Source of the DNA: Flavobacterium sp. Root901
Lineage (GTDB): Bacteria > Bacteroidota > Bacteroidia > Flavobacteriales > Flavobacteriaceae
Direction: 5' to 3'
DNA: 64,000 nucleotides
Assembly (NCBI RefSeq): GCF_001429765.1
Contig: NZ_LMJB01000006.1
Span: 762,338 to 826,337, forward strand
Each line of letters starts with the position of its first letter. Within the stretch, counting starts at the first letter, position 1. The notes under the pieces are model-generated. The model saw only the letters and a list, made by a program, of their open reading frames with translations. It made no database searches and was not told the origin of the DNA. A program made the translations under genes and the position numbers. Of this stretch, positions 56,143-64,000 are shown one piece after another.

Positions 56143-56820
56143 ATGAAATCTCTTGTATCCATATTAAAAGCCTTACCTCCTACTAAAATTATCGATGCCT
56201 CTATTGATTTTTCAAAATACCTTCCTCTAGATTTATCTGTAACAAACGCGGAATTAGTCGAAAGCAAACCGGAAACTTCTGAAGATTTTGAGCGTTTTAT
56301 TTTTGGCTATTTAGAAAATAACAATGCAAAAGTTGCTTATGGCGGTTATATTGAAGGCCGTACCATATATAAAAGGAGTTCTATTTTTAAAAATGATTCC
56401 ATTTTAGAACGAAATATCCACATTGGCCTTGATCTGTGGGCAAAAGTTGGTACTCCGGTTCTGGCTCCGCTTGACGGGAAAATTCATAGTTTTCAGAATA
56501 ATAAAGGTTTAGGAGATTATGGCCCGACTATAATATTGGAGCATGAAGTAGAAAATGAAAAATTTTATACTTTATATGGACATTTATCGTTAGAAAGTAT
56601 AGAAAACCTTAGCATCGGAACAATTTTCAGGAAAGGTGAGCAGATTGCCACCTTAGGAAATTCAACTGTTAACGGAGATTATGCACCACATGTTCACTTT
56701 CAGATTATAAAAAATATGGAAGATAAATGGGGCGATTATCCGGGAGTCTGCAACACCAATGATTTGAATTTTTATATTGAAAACTGCCCCGATCCAAACT
56801 TATTATTAAAAATAACTTAA
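56143..56820 (+). CDS. M23 family peptidase (LytM-type)
   Basis: 225 aa. Zinc ligands of the M23 fold are present: NIHIGLDLWAKVGTPVLAPLDG (H-x3-D), YTLYGHLS, and HVHFQI (H-x-H). The catalytic domain spans about 85-215. I see no signal peptide at the N-terminus, which is unusual because M23 peptidases usually act on peptidoglycan outside the cytoplasm; the real export route is unclear. The gene lies 10 nt after the spermidine-synthase-like gene and abuts the next gene's start, so the three are co-transcribed. Confidence 0.86.
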   Translation: MKSLVSILKALPPTKIIDASIDFSKYLPLDLSVTNAELVESKPETSEDFERFIFGYLENNNAKVAYGGYIEGRTIYKRSSIFKNDSILERNIHIGLDLWAKVGTPVLAPLDGKIHSFQNNKGLGDYGPTIILEHEVENEKFYTLYGHLSLESIENLSIGTIFRKGEQIATLGNSTVNGDYAPHVHFQIIKNMEDKWGDYPGVCNTNDLNFYIENCPDPNLLLKIT

Positions 56821-57303
56821 ATGATTATGAAGAAAGCTGGATTGATTATATGTTTGTTGTTACTAATTGGATGTAAATCAAAAACGGTTAGCCGTGATAC
56901 TGAAGATTTAAAAATAAAGAAAGTTTCTAATGCCGAAGTTAATTCAGAACAGCAGAAAAAAGCTTATGAATTAGGCAAGAGAGTTTTGGAAACCTGTAAC
57001 ACATCAAAGTTTAAGCCTTTTGATGAAACCGAAGTAACGCAGTCTGTGAGAGAAAATACTACAGAAGAACGATTGACTAAAACCTGCACCAGATTTAGAC
57101 AATATTATGGAAATTTTATTGATTTAAAATTAGATGGAGTTTACAAAACAAAGCAGGAAGTAATTTATCGTTATCATGCTTTATACAGTAAAAAAGTAGC
57201 CAATAAGGAACTTCGTGTTTTTGTAAATGAAGAAAATTTAATATCTGCCATTAAATCAATGGATTGGGATGAAAAGTTTGATGCAAAATTAGCCGAACAA
57301 TAA
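56821..57303 (+). CDS. putative lipoprotein
   Basis: 160 aa. Starts at 56821 or at the inner ATG 56827; both lead to a short signal peptide with lipobox LLLLIGC, so Cys is lipidated. The mature part is charged and helical (SNAEVNSEQQKKAYELGKRVL, RFRQYYGNFIDLKLDGVYKT) with no recognised domain. It begins directly after the stop of the M23 peptidase gene and 10 nt before the next exported protein gene, so it is probably co-transcribed and may act in the envelope with them. Confidence 0.75.
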   Translation: MIMKKAGLIICLLLLIGCKSKTVSRDTEDLKIKKVSNAEVNSEQQKKAYELGKRVLETCNTSKFKPFDETEVTQSVRENTTEERLTKTCTRFRQYYGNFIDLKLDGVYKTKQEVIYRYHALYSKKVANKELRVFVNEENLISAIKSMDWDEKFDAKLAEQ

Positions 57304-57313
57304 AGTAAAACAT

Positions 57314-57838
57314 ATGAAATTTAAAATGCCTCTTCTTTTATTACTGTTTATTTCGACTTTTACAAATGCTCAGGAAAAAATGAGTGTAAAAGGTTCTCAG
57401 CCATTTCCGGCGACACAGAACTATACTTTCATCTGCGAAAAATATGCTTTTACGGGTGAAACTAATATTCAGATTGCAAAAACGGATAAAGGCGGCATTT
57501 TAAAAATTTCTATTGCTACATCAAACGATCAGGCCAGAATTGCAGGCGGACTTTATGTCGATCTTGCCAACGCTGACGTAATCGCATGCATGGATAAAAA
57601 TGTAAAAGAATCCGCTGACGGAAAAACAACTTCTTATTATTACTTTACTCCTGCTGAATTTGCCAAACTTAAAAAAACAGATATTTATGCTGTTCGGTTT
57701 ATTATAAACGGCGGCACAAACACTTTTGGAAACCAAACAGGCTATTTTACTGCATATAATAAAAAGAATTATTTTTCGACGGCTTATGATAATTCAAAGA
57801 AAAGTTATGATACTGCAAAAGAAATTAGTGTTTTATAA
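57314..57838 (+). CDS. exported hypothetical protein
   Basis: 174 aa. The N-terminus MKFKMPLLLLLFISTFTNAQ is a signal peptide with the usual A-Q cleavage context. The mature domain is beta-rich (YTFICEKYAFTGETNIQIAK, KGGILKISIATSNDQARIAGG, YYYFTPAEFAKLKKTDIYAV). I do not recognise the family. It is predicted to be periplasmic. It is 10 nt downstream of the lipoprotein gene and the last member of the run of genes starting at 55467. Confidence 0.75.
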   Translation: MKFKMPLLLLLFISTFTNAQEKMSVKGSQPFPATQNYTFICEKYAFTGETNIQIAKTDKGGILKISIATSNDQARIAGGLYVDLANADVIACMDKNVKESADGKTTSYYYFTPAEFAKLKKTDIYAVRFIINGGTNTFGNQTGYFTAYNKKNYFSTAYDNSKKSYDTAKEISVL

Positions 57839-57892
57839 ATAAAAGATTTTATAAAATAAACCTTATATTTATAATCTAATTTCAAATTAATT

Positions 57893-58363
57893 ATGACTCC
57901 TAACGAAGCTTTAATTACAAAGTTCTATACTGCTTTTGCCAATTCTGATGCCAAAACAATGGCAGAATGTTACCATCCTAAAATTCATTTTGTTGATCCG
58001 GCTTTTGGTTTGTTAAAAGAAGAACAAGTTTCAAAAATGTGGGAAATGCTTTTATCAAGAAGTAAAGGAAACTTAAAAATTGAGTTTTTTGATGTAAAAG
58101 CAGATGAATTTACGGGTTCTGCAAAATGGGTTGCTGCTTACAATTTTAGCAAAACAAATCGTCATGTACTAAACAGAATTTCAGCCGAATTTGTTTTTCA
58201 GGATGGCTTAATTATTAAACATACAGATAATTTTGATGTTTGGAAATGGTCAAAACAAGCTTTTGGCATAACCGGATATTTATTGGGCTGGACTGGTTTT
58301 TTCCATAAAAAAATTCAACAACAGGCATTATTATCACTCAAAAAATTTCAGGAAAATAAATAA
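57893..58363 (+). CDS. NTF2-like (SnoaL-type) family protein
   Basis: 156 aa. Single NTF2-like domain: EALITKFYTAFANSDAKTMAECYHPKIHFVDPAFGLLKEEQVSKMWEMLLSR, AKWVAAYNFSKTNRHVLNRISAEFVFQDGLIIKHTDNFDVWKWSKQAFG. The final ~30 residues add a hydrophobic stretch (GITGYLLGWTGFFHKK), so it may touch the membrane. Small proteins of this family are usually described as ketosteroid-isomerase-like; no catalytic role can be inferred. It precedes the APC permease gene by 56 nt and may be co-transcribed. Confidence 0.84.
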   Translation: MTPNEALITKFYTAFANSDAKTMAECYHPKIHFVDPAFGLLKEEQVSKMWEMLLSRSKGNLKIEFFDVKADEFTGSAKWVAAYNFSKTNRHVLNRISAEFVFQDGLIIKHTDNFDVWKWSKQAFGITGYLLGWTGFFHKKIQQQALLSLKKFQENK

Positions 58364-58419
58364 TTGCAATAGTCCATTTCTGTTATTGTTTTGTAAATAG
58401 TGCTGTAATCTCTAAAAAT

Positions 58420-60162
58420 ATGAAAGAAGTGCTGCACAAAAAATTAAATCAATTACAGGCAACGGCAATTTGCGGAAACGACATTAGCTCTTCCTGTTTG
58501 TATGTTTCGGCACTAACAATTTTATACGCAGGACAATATGCCTGGATTTCACTTTTAATTGTTGCAGTTGTTTTATTTTTATTCCGAAAAATTTATGGCG
58601 AAGTGGTTGGTGCAATTCCTTTAAACGGAGGAGCTTACAATGTATTACTAAACACGTCAACAAAGCGTCTGGCGTCACTGGCCGCAACTTTAACGGTTTT
58701 GTCTTATATGGCAACCGCAGTAATTTCAGCATCAGAAGGGATGCATTATCTCCACGGAATCTTTGAAAGTTTAAATGTCACGGTCGCCACTATCATCGTT
58801 TTAATTTTATTTACTTTTCTGGCCATACTCGGAATTGGAGAATCAGCATTTGTGGCTGTAATTATACTTATTACACATATTGCGACTTTGAGTTTATTGG
58901 TTTTAGCTTCCGTTTGGTTTATTTTAAATAACGGTTTAGATGTTTTTCATGTCAATTGGAAAACTCCTATTGTCTTTGGAAGCCTGAAAACCGCACTTTT
59001 TCTTGGTTTTTCTGCAGCAATGCTCGGAATTTCCGGTTTTGAGAGTTCTGCTAATTTTGTTGAAGAACAGCAGCCGGGCGTTTTCCCAAAAACACTTCGC
59101 AATATGTGGGCCCTGGTCAGTTTTTTTAATCCTGTAATCGCAATTTTATTAATCAGTGTAATTCCGCTGGCGCAGGTTGGAGAAAATAAAGAATCGCTTT
59201 TGGCACATTTAGGAGAAACAACAGGCGGTTCATGGCTGGCATGGCTTATTTCTATTGATGCGGTTTTAGTTTTATGCGGTGCTGTTCTGACTTCGTTTGT
59301 AGGTGTATCCGGCTTATTAAACCGAATGACTTTAGACAGAATTCTGCCAAACTATTTTTTGAAAAAAAACAAAAGAGGTTCATATTACCGAATCGTACTT
59401 AGTTTTTTAATTCTTTGTATATCGGTACTTTTTGCCACAAGCGGACATTTAGAATCGCTTGCAGGAGTCTATACTTTTTCATTTTTGGCTGTGATGGCTT
59501 TATTTGGAATTGGAAATTTACTTCTCAAATTTAAAAGGCGAAAACTGCCAAGACCTGAACGTGCAAACGGACTTGCGGTTATAATTGCTGTTTTGTTTAT
59601 TATTGCAGCTTTTGTCGGCAATATGAAATTGAACATAAATGCCTTCTATACTTTTCTGCAATACATGGTTCCGGCGCTTATTTTTGTTGGCATTATGCTC
59701 AACAGAGTCATGCTGATCAAAATTTTGATCGAAATTTTAGAATATTTCTATCAGCCGCTTCGAAGATTTGTAATTGTAAGCAACCGATATCTGCAAAATT
59801 TAAGCACCGAAATTAATTCACAGGAATTTGTCTTTTTTACGAAAGGAGATAATATTGCCATTTTAAATAAAGTACTTCAATATGTTGAAGGAAATGAAAC
59901 AACAAAAAAACTAAAAATTGTCTACGTAAAAAAGGAAGAACAAACCAACGATGCTTTAATAAAAGACTTAGAAGTTCTGGATCGTGCATACGACAATATT
60001 GATATTGAATATCTCGAAATTCAAGGTGTTTTTGGTCCCGAAATTATTGATGAACTATCCAAAAAATGGAAAATCCCAAAGAATTTCATGTTTATTGGTT
60101 CGCCCGGAAATAAATTTTCTTACAGGGTTTCAGACCTTGGCGGCGTCCGTTTGATTATGTAA
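58420..60162 (+). CDS. APC superfamily amino acid/polyamine permease
   Basis: 580 aa with about 12-13 membrane helices over the first ~440 residues. Landmarks are NDISSSCLYVSALTILYAGQYAW, YGEVVGAIPLNGGAYNVLLNTSTKR and GISGFESSANFVEEQQPGVFPKTLRNMWALV. The C-terminal ~120 residues are soluble (FFTKGDNIAILNKVLQYVEG ... IYVKKEEQTNDALIK), an extra domain I do not recognise. It should import an amino acid or amine across the inner membrane. The gene lies after the NTF2-like gene and before a repeat/terminator. Confidence 0.87.
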   Translation: MKEVLHKKLNQLQATAICGNDISSSCLYVSALTILYAGQYAWISLLIVAVVLFLFRKIYGEVVGAIPLNGGAYNVLLNTSTKRLASLAATLTVLSYMATAVISASEGMHYLHGIFESLNVTVATIIVLILFTFLAILGIGESAFVAVIILITHIATLSLLVLASVWFILNNGLDVFHVNWKTPIVFGSLKTALFLGFSAAMLGISGFESSANFVEEQQPGVFPKTLRNMWALVSFFNPVIAILLISVIPLAQVGENKESLLAHLGETTGGSWLAWLISIDAVLVLCGAVLTSFVGVSGLLNRMTLDRILPNYFLKKNKRGSYYRIVLSFLILCISVLFATSGHLESLAGVYTFSFLAVMALFGIGNLLLKFKRRKLPRPERANGLAVIIAVLFIIAAFVGNMKLNINAFYTFLQYMVPALIFVGIMLNRVMLIKILIEILEYFYQPLRRFVIVSNRYLQNLSTEINSQEFVFFTKGDNIAILNKVLQYVEGNETTKKLKIVYVKKEEQTNDALIKDLEVLDRAYDNIDIEYLEIQGVFGPEIIDELSKKWKIPKNFMFIGSPGNKFSYRVSDLGGVRLIM

Positions 60163-60203
60163 TTTTTTTTGAAGCAGAAATTATTAGTTCTTTCAGAAAC
60201 TAC

Positions 60204-60273
60204 AGTCCCGCTATCCGTTGCATTTTTTTATGCCAAACCCCGGCATAAAAAGATTTCCACTTCTATCGGGGCT
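60204..60273. repeat. structured intergenic repeat (CCCGCTATCCGTTGC type)
   Basis: The outer arms AGTCCCG (60204-60210) and CGGGGCT (60267-60273) pair with one G-T. The inner stem TTTTTATGCC (60225-60234) and GGCATAAAAA (60242-60251) is perfect with a 7-nt loop. The whole is GC-rich and palindromic, a kind of dispersed repeat I recall from Flavobacterium genomes. It lies after the APC permease gene. Confidence 0.6.
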
Positions 60274-60307
60274 AAACCGGAAATATAAAATTTCATTAGA
60301 AACAACA

Positions 60308-60336
60308 AACCCGACAACTTTAAAAATTGTCGGGTT
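60308..60336. terminator. terminator-like hairpin
   Basis: AACCCGACAA (60308-60317) / TTGTCGGGTT (60327-60336), a perfect 10-bp stem with a 9-nt loop. The T-run is weak on both strands. It can end converging transcripts of the APC permease and the aminotransferase genes. Confidence 0.65.
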
Positions 60337-60417
60337 AAATATATTTAATGCAGTATGCGCCGTTGTAAAAACCAAGTTCGTGATAGCTCTCAGGCTTGAC
60401 GGTTAAATCAAAAATTC

Positions 60418-61905
60418 TTATGATTTAAACCAGTTTTTTACCAGTTCATCTTCAAATGAAGTCGCATTTTTATGAATAAATTCATTTGTATTTTTATTAT
60501 AAGAATAGTCTAAAGCCCATGTTTGATGATTTTTAGCTAAGTTTTTAATACTTTCACAAACAAAAGCAATTTCTTCGTCGGTAGTAGTTGGATGAATAGA
60601 CATTCTAATCCATCCCGGTTTTTTAATTAAATCACCAATTGTAATTTCATTAACCAGTTTATTAGAAGTTTCCTGATCCACATGTAATAAATAATGTCCG
60701 TAAGTTCCGGCACAGCTGCATCCGCCGCGGGTCTGGATTCCGAATTTATCATTTAGTAATTTCACGCCTAAATTAAAATGCAGATCTTCAATAAAAAAAG
60801 AAATAACCCCCAAACGATTTTTATGCTGTCCGGCTAAAATTTTAATATTCTTAACAGGCTCCAACTGATCAAAAACAAAATCGACAATTTCGTGCTCACG
60901 CTGCAAAATGTTTTCGATTCCCATTTCCTCTTTGAGCTCAATTGCCAAAGCTGTTTTAATGACCTGAAGAAATCCCGGAGTTCCGCCATCTTCCCTGTCC
61001 TCAATATTATCAATATATTTATGTTCTCCCCAAGGATTTGTCCAGCTTACAGTTCCTCCGCCAGGACAATCAGGAATCATATTATTGTATAATTTTTTAT
61101 TGAAAATTAAAACTCCGGATGTTCCCGGACCTCCAAGAAATTTATGAGGCGAAAAGAAAATCGCGTCCAGATAAGCTTCTGAATCAGCAGGATGCATATC
61201 AATTTCAACATACGGTCCAGAGCAGGCAAAATCTACAAAACAAACTCCATTATATTGATGCATCAATTTAGCAGCTTCATGAAAAGGAGTTTTAATGCCT
61301 GTAACATTTGAACACGAAGTTATAGAGGCAATTTTTATAGTTCTGTCGCTGTATTTCTGTAAAAGTAATTCTAAATTATCCAGACAAAAAAGGCCTTTTT
61401 CGCAAGACGGAATAATCTCAACATCTGCAATGGTCTCTAACCAGGATGTCTGATTAGAATGATGCTCCATATGGGAGATAAAAACAATCGGTTTTTTTTC
61501 TGCAGGAACAGTCGTGAAATTTTTAAGGTTTTCAGGGATTTTTAAACCTAAAATACGCTGAAATTTATTAATAACGCCAGTCATTCCGGTTCCGTCTGTA
61601 ATCAAAACATCATCTTCATTTGCATTTGTATGACGTTTGATAATGTGTCTGGCATGATGATAAGCTTTTGTCATGGCAGTACCTGACACAGTAGTTTCTG
61701 TATGCGTATTAGCTACAAATGGTCCAAATTGATTCAAAAGTCTCTCTTCAATTGGTCTGTAAAGCCTTCCACTGGCAGTCCAATCGGTATAAACAATATT
61801 TTTTTTGCCAAAAGGTGACATAAATTCCTGATCTATGCCAACAATATGCTGCCTAAAATCCTGAAAATAAGTTTCCAGACTGATGGTATTATTTTTGGTA
61901 TTCAT
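60418..61905 (-). CDS. class V aminotransferase-fold protein (cysteine desulfurase-like)
   Basis: 495 aa. It has the PLP fold of class V: ASGRLYRPIEERLLNQFGPFVANTHTETTVSGTAMTKAYHHARHIIKRH, VFISHMEHHSNQTSWLE, VCFVDFACSGPYVEIDMHP and FFSPHKFLGGPGTSGVLIF with the PLP-lysine in SPHKF. It is longer than IscS and SufS and closer to the group of large class V proteins of unknown substrate. A cysteine desulfurase role is possible but not proven. It is monocistronic on the minus strand with a -7 element upstream. Confidence 0.87.
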   Translation of the reverse strand: MNTKNNTISLETYFQDFRQHIVGIDQEFMSPFGKKNIVYTDWTASGRLYRPIEERLLNQFGPFVANTHTETTVSGTAMTKAYHHARHIIKRHTNANEDDVLITDGTGMTGVINKFQRILGLKIPENLKNFTTVPAEKKPIVFISHMEHHSNQTSWLETIADVEIIPSCEKGLFCLDNLELLLQKYSDRTIKIASITSCSNVTGIKTPFHEAAKLMHQYNGVCFVDFACSGPYVEIDMHPADSEAYLDAIFFSPHKFLGGPGTSGVLIFNKKLYNNMIPDCPGGGTVSWTNPWGEHKYIDNIEDREDGGTPGFLQVIKTALAIELKEEMGIENILQREHEIVDFVFDQLEPVKNIKILAGQHKNRLGVISFFIEDLHFNLGVKLLNDKFGIQTRGGCSCAGTYGHYLLHVDQETSNKLVNEITIGDLIKKPGWIRMSIHPTTTDEEIAFVCESIKNLAKNHQTWALDYSYNKNTNEFIHKNATSFEDELVKNWFKS

Positions 61906-61927
61906 TTGTTGTGCCTGTGTTTGACTG

Positions 61928-61935
61928 CAAATATA
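61928..61935 (-). promoter_or_regulatory. -7 element TATATTTG (minus strand)
   Basis: On the minus strand TATATTTG fits TAnnTTTG, about 22 nt before the start codon of the class V aminotransferase-fold gene. Confidence 0.55.
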
Positions 61936-62086
61936 TTGCTTTTTTATAATATTGAGAATTTATCAATTATAAACTTTAAATACTGAATAAACTTTTGGTA
62001 TCTTTAATTATAAGAAGGTTTTTTAAATAAATTATCACAATATTCTATCGGATTAATAGGGCATGTAAACTTAAACAATTGCATTT

Positions 62087-62620
62087 ATGAAAAATTTATC
62101 AACAGCCACTTTTGGTGGTGGATGTTTTTGGTGTGTAGAAGCTGTAATTCAGCGTTTAAAGGGTGTTGAAACAATAAAATCCGGTTATTCAGATGGTTTT
62201 ATAAAAAATCCGGCATATCGTGAAGTGTGTACCGGAAGAACAGGTCACGCAGAAGTTATTCAGGTTACTTTTGATTCTGACATAATTTCATATCATGATT
62301 TATTGGTGGTATTTATGACAAGCCATGACCCAACAACTTTAAATCGTCAGGGCGGAGACAGCGGAACGCAATATCGTTCGATCATTTTATATCATGATGA
62401 TACACAAAAAGAAATTGCAGAAAAAGTATTTGAAGAAGTCCAGCCGGTTTATGCTGATCCAATTGTAACACAGTTAAAACCTTTTGAAGTTTTTTACGAA
62501 GCAGAAGATTATCATCAAAATTATTATAACAATAATCAGGAAGCCGGTTACTGTCAGTTTGTAATTGATCCAAAAGTTCAAAAACTAAAAAAAATGTATG
62601 CTGATAAATTAATTGGCTAA
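62087..62620 (+). CDS. msrA: peptide methionine-S-sulfoxide reductase MsrA
   Basis: 177 aa. It reduces methionine-S-sulfoxide in proteins. The active-site motif is FGGGCFWCVEAVIQRLKGVE (Cys in GCFWC), followed by SGYSDGFIKNPAYREVCTGRTGHAEVIQVTFD, THDPTTLNRQGGDSGTQYRS-like region and the end EDYHQNYYNN. The length and order are standard. There is no signal peptide, so it is cytosolic. It has an intergenic inverted repeat just after its stop that separates it from selO. Confidence 0.94.
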   Translation: MKNLSTATFGGGCFWCVEAVIQRLKGVETIKSGYSDGFIKNPAYREVCTGRTGHAEVIQVTFDSDIISYHDLLVVFMTSHDPTTLNRQGGDSGTQYRSIILYHDDTQKEIAEKVFEEVQPVYADPIVTQLKPFEVFYEAEDYHQNYYNNNQEAGYCQFVIDPKVQKLKKMYADKLIG

Positions 62621-62631
62621 ATAGTTTTTTA

Positions 62632-62718
62632 TGCCACAGATTACACGGATTGAAAGGATTTCTTTTTTTTGAAATGTAAATAAATTAAAAAATTCTTTAA
62701 TCCTTGTAATCTGTGGCA
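62632..62718. repeat. inverted repeat TGCCACAGATTACACGGATT family
   Basis: TGCCACAGATTACACGGATT (62632-62651) and AATCCTTGTAATCTGTGGCA (62699-62718) are 20-nt reverse complements with one mismatch, 47 nt apart. This is a dispersed intergenic repeat recalled from Flavobacterium genomes. It lies between msrA and selO. Confidence 0.65.
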
Positions 62719-62733
62719 AAAACAATATCTCAA

Positions 62734-64000
62734 ATGAAAAATTTAAAAATAAACAATCGATTTACTGCCGAATTACCTGCAGATCCTGACTTGACCAACG
62801 AAATTCGTCAAGTTAAGAATACCTCGTTTTCTTATGTAAATCCAACAAAACCTTCTAACCCAAAATTAATTCATGCTTCAGAAGAAGTTGCCGAAATGGT
62901 TGGGATTTCAAAAGATGAAATTCAGTCTGAGGAGTTTCTGAATGTTTTTTCAGGAAAAGAAATTCTTCCTGAAACACAGCCTTATGCGATGTGTTATGCG
63001 GGCCATCAATTTGGAAACTGGGCAGGACAACTGGGAGATGGACGCGCTATCAATTTAACTGAAGTTGAAAATAAGAATGAGTTTTTTACGCTTCAGCTAA
63101 AAGGTGCCGGAAAAACGCCTTACTCCAGAACAGCCGATGGCCTGGCCGTTTTACGCTCGTCAATAAGAGAATATTTATGTGCCGAAGCCATGTATCATTT
63201 AGGAGTTCCTACCACCCGATCACTTTCTTTAATTCTCTCCGGAGATCAGGTTTTGCGTGATGTTTTGTATAACGGCAATCCGGCTTATGAAAAAGGTGCG
63301 ATCGTCTGTCGTGTAGCACCGTCTTTTATTCGTTTTGGAAGTTTTGAAATGCTGACTGCCAGAAATGAACTTACAAATTTAAAACAGTTTGTAGATTATA
63401 ATATCAAGCATTATTTCCCTGAAATTAAAGGCGAACCAAAAGAGCAATATTTACAATTCTTTAAAAAAGCAGCTGATACAACCCGTGAAATGATTTTACA
63501 TTGGCAGCGTGTTGGTTTTGTTCATGGTGTAATGAATACAGATAATATGTCGATTCATGGCATTACAATAGATTACGGTCCTTACGGATGGCTCGAAAAT
63601 TATGACCCCAACTGGACGCCAAATACTACAGACAGCCAAAACAGAAGATATCGTTTTGGAAATCAGCCTCAGGCTGCACATTGGAATTTGTACCAATTGG
63701 CAAATGCCATTTATCCTCTAATAAATGAAACAGAAGGATTAGAAAAAATCTTAGAATCATTTATGGATAATTTTATTGTTGAATATAATCAAATGTTTTT
63801 AAGTAAATTAGGAATATTTACTTCAACTGAAACTGACAATGATTTAATTGATAATCTGGAAGCTGTATTGCAATTAACAGAAACGGATATGACTATTTTT
63901 TTTAGAAATTTAAGTTCTGTTTCGAAATCTGATTCTGTTGAAAAAGCAATCGAAAAAATTCAATTTTCATTTTATCATATCGAAGAAGTTTCCGGTGATA
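62734..64000 (+). CDS. selO: SelO protein adenylyltransferase (partial, runs off the end)
   Basis: 422 codons visible from the ATG at 62734, no stop before the window end. The start reads MKNLKINNRFTAELPADPDL. Landmarks of the SelO/YdiU pseudokinase family: YAMCYAGHQFGNWAGQLGDGRAINL, LQLKGAGKTPYSRTADGLAVLRSSIREYLCAEAM, VGFVHGVMNTDNMSIHGITIDYGPYGWLENYDP. These enzymes transfer AMP from ATP to protein side chains (AMPylation) in oxidative-stress control; the visible N-D-N-M motif is the metal/ATP site. Placed beside msrA, another oxidative-stress repair gene. Complete members are about 480-520 aa. Confidence 0.9.
   Translation, partial: MKNLKINNRFTAELPADPDLTNEIRQVKNTSFSYVNPTKPSNPKLIHASEEVAEMVGISKDEIQSEEFLNVFSGKEILPETQPYAMCYAGHQFGNWAGQLGDGRAINLTEVENKNEFFTLQLKGAGKTPYSRTADGLAVLRSSIREYLCAEAMYHLGVPTTRSLSLILSGDQVLRDVLYNGNPAYEKGAIVCRVAPSFIRFGSFEMLTARNELTNLKQFVDYNIKHYFPEIKGEPKEQYLQFFKKAADTTREMILHWQRVGFVHGVMNTDNMSIHGITIDYGPYGWLENYDPNWTPNTTDSQNRRYRFGNQPQAAHWNLYQLANAIYPLINETEGLEKILESFMDNFIVEYNQMFLSKLGIFTSTETDNDLIDNLEAVLQLTETDMTIFFRNLSSVSKSDSVEKAIEKIQFSFYHIEEVSGD

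Noticed and set aside
60218..60406. 62-codon frame after the APC permease gene
   Set aside because: It lies across the structured repeat and the terminator hairpin, and its composition is not protein-like.

Overview
The window looks like the chromosome of a Flavobacterium or a close flavobacterial relative. It is AT-rich, its promoters carry the Bacteroidetes -7 element TAnnTTTG (often with TTTG 19-20 nt upstream), and many proteins belong to families typical of that group (fused branched-chain ketoacid dehydrogenase E1, DUF6155, O-antigen ligase with TPR, deoxyhypusine-synthase-like protein). The species assignment is inference.

Region 1 (1-3.5 kb) is the right end of a small integrated genetic element. 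It has a run of short, tightly packed genes: an unknown Gln-rich protein, a 56-aa membrane protein, a membrane-anchored lytic transglycosylase-like protein, a 34-aa membrane protein, a membrane-anchored 191-aa protein, a 282-aa putative virion protein and a lone 83-aa protein. This resembles the structural and lysis end of membrane-containing ssDNA Flavobacterium phages (FLiP / phiCjT23 type). It ends in three copies of a two-stem hairpin element whose stems covary.

Region 2 (3.6-26 kb) is mainly housekeeping and general metabolism: exported proteins, a Bcr/CflA-type efflux pump, NDH-2, a DEAD-box RNA helicase, a RadD-like helicase, an MscS channel, a Crp-like regulator with a quinone-oxidoreductase-type target, fused E1 of the branched-chain 2-oxoacid dehydrogenase, a 2OG-Fe(II) oxygenase, an eIF1-like protein, a nucleoside phosphorylase, a binding-protein-like protein without export signal, a transglutaminase-like protein and a choloylglycine-hydrolase-like protein.

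Region 3 (26.4-33.2 kb) is an accessory xenobiotic-response-like cluster: an ArsR regulator with a duplicated perfect operator, an SRPBCC protein and a DoxX protein; two FAD monooxygenases of the Tet(X) superfamily with two AraC regulators; two VOC proteins and a SnoaL-like protein. One monooxygenase is very close to Tet(X), but several residues that contact tetracycline in Tet(X) are changed.

Region 4 (33.4-64 kb) holds a PQQ-propeller protein, a frameshifted exported-protein gene, tRNA-Val(TAC), an ABC exporter, proline dehydrogenase, an O-antigen-ligase/TPR protein, aroB, a polyamine cluster (arginine decarboxylase, a DHS-like protein lacking the catalytic lysine, an acidic protein), recQ, ppc, an Lrp regulator, an M14 carboxypeptidase divergent from an HTH regulator with repeated TTTAC-N4-GTAAA operators between them, an acyltransferase, a spermidine-synthase-like protein, an M23 peptidase, an APC permease, a class V aminotransferase, msrA and the start of selO, which runs off the end.

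Intergenic spaces carry several families of inverted repeats (for example GTTTCAGGTTTCAAGTT, TTCTAAGATACTAAG, AAATTCCAAATTCC and GCCACAGATTACA types), mostly at 3' ends of genes. No CRISPR array, intact insertion sequence or rRNA was seen.
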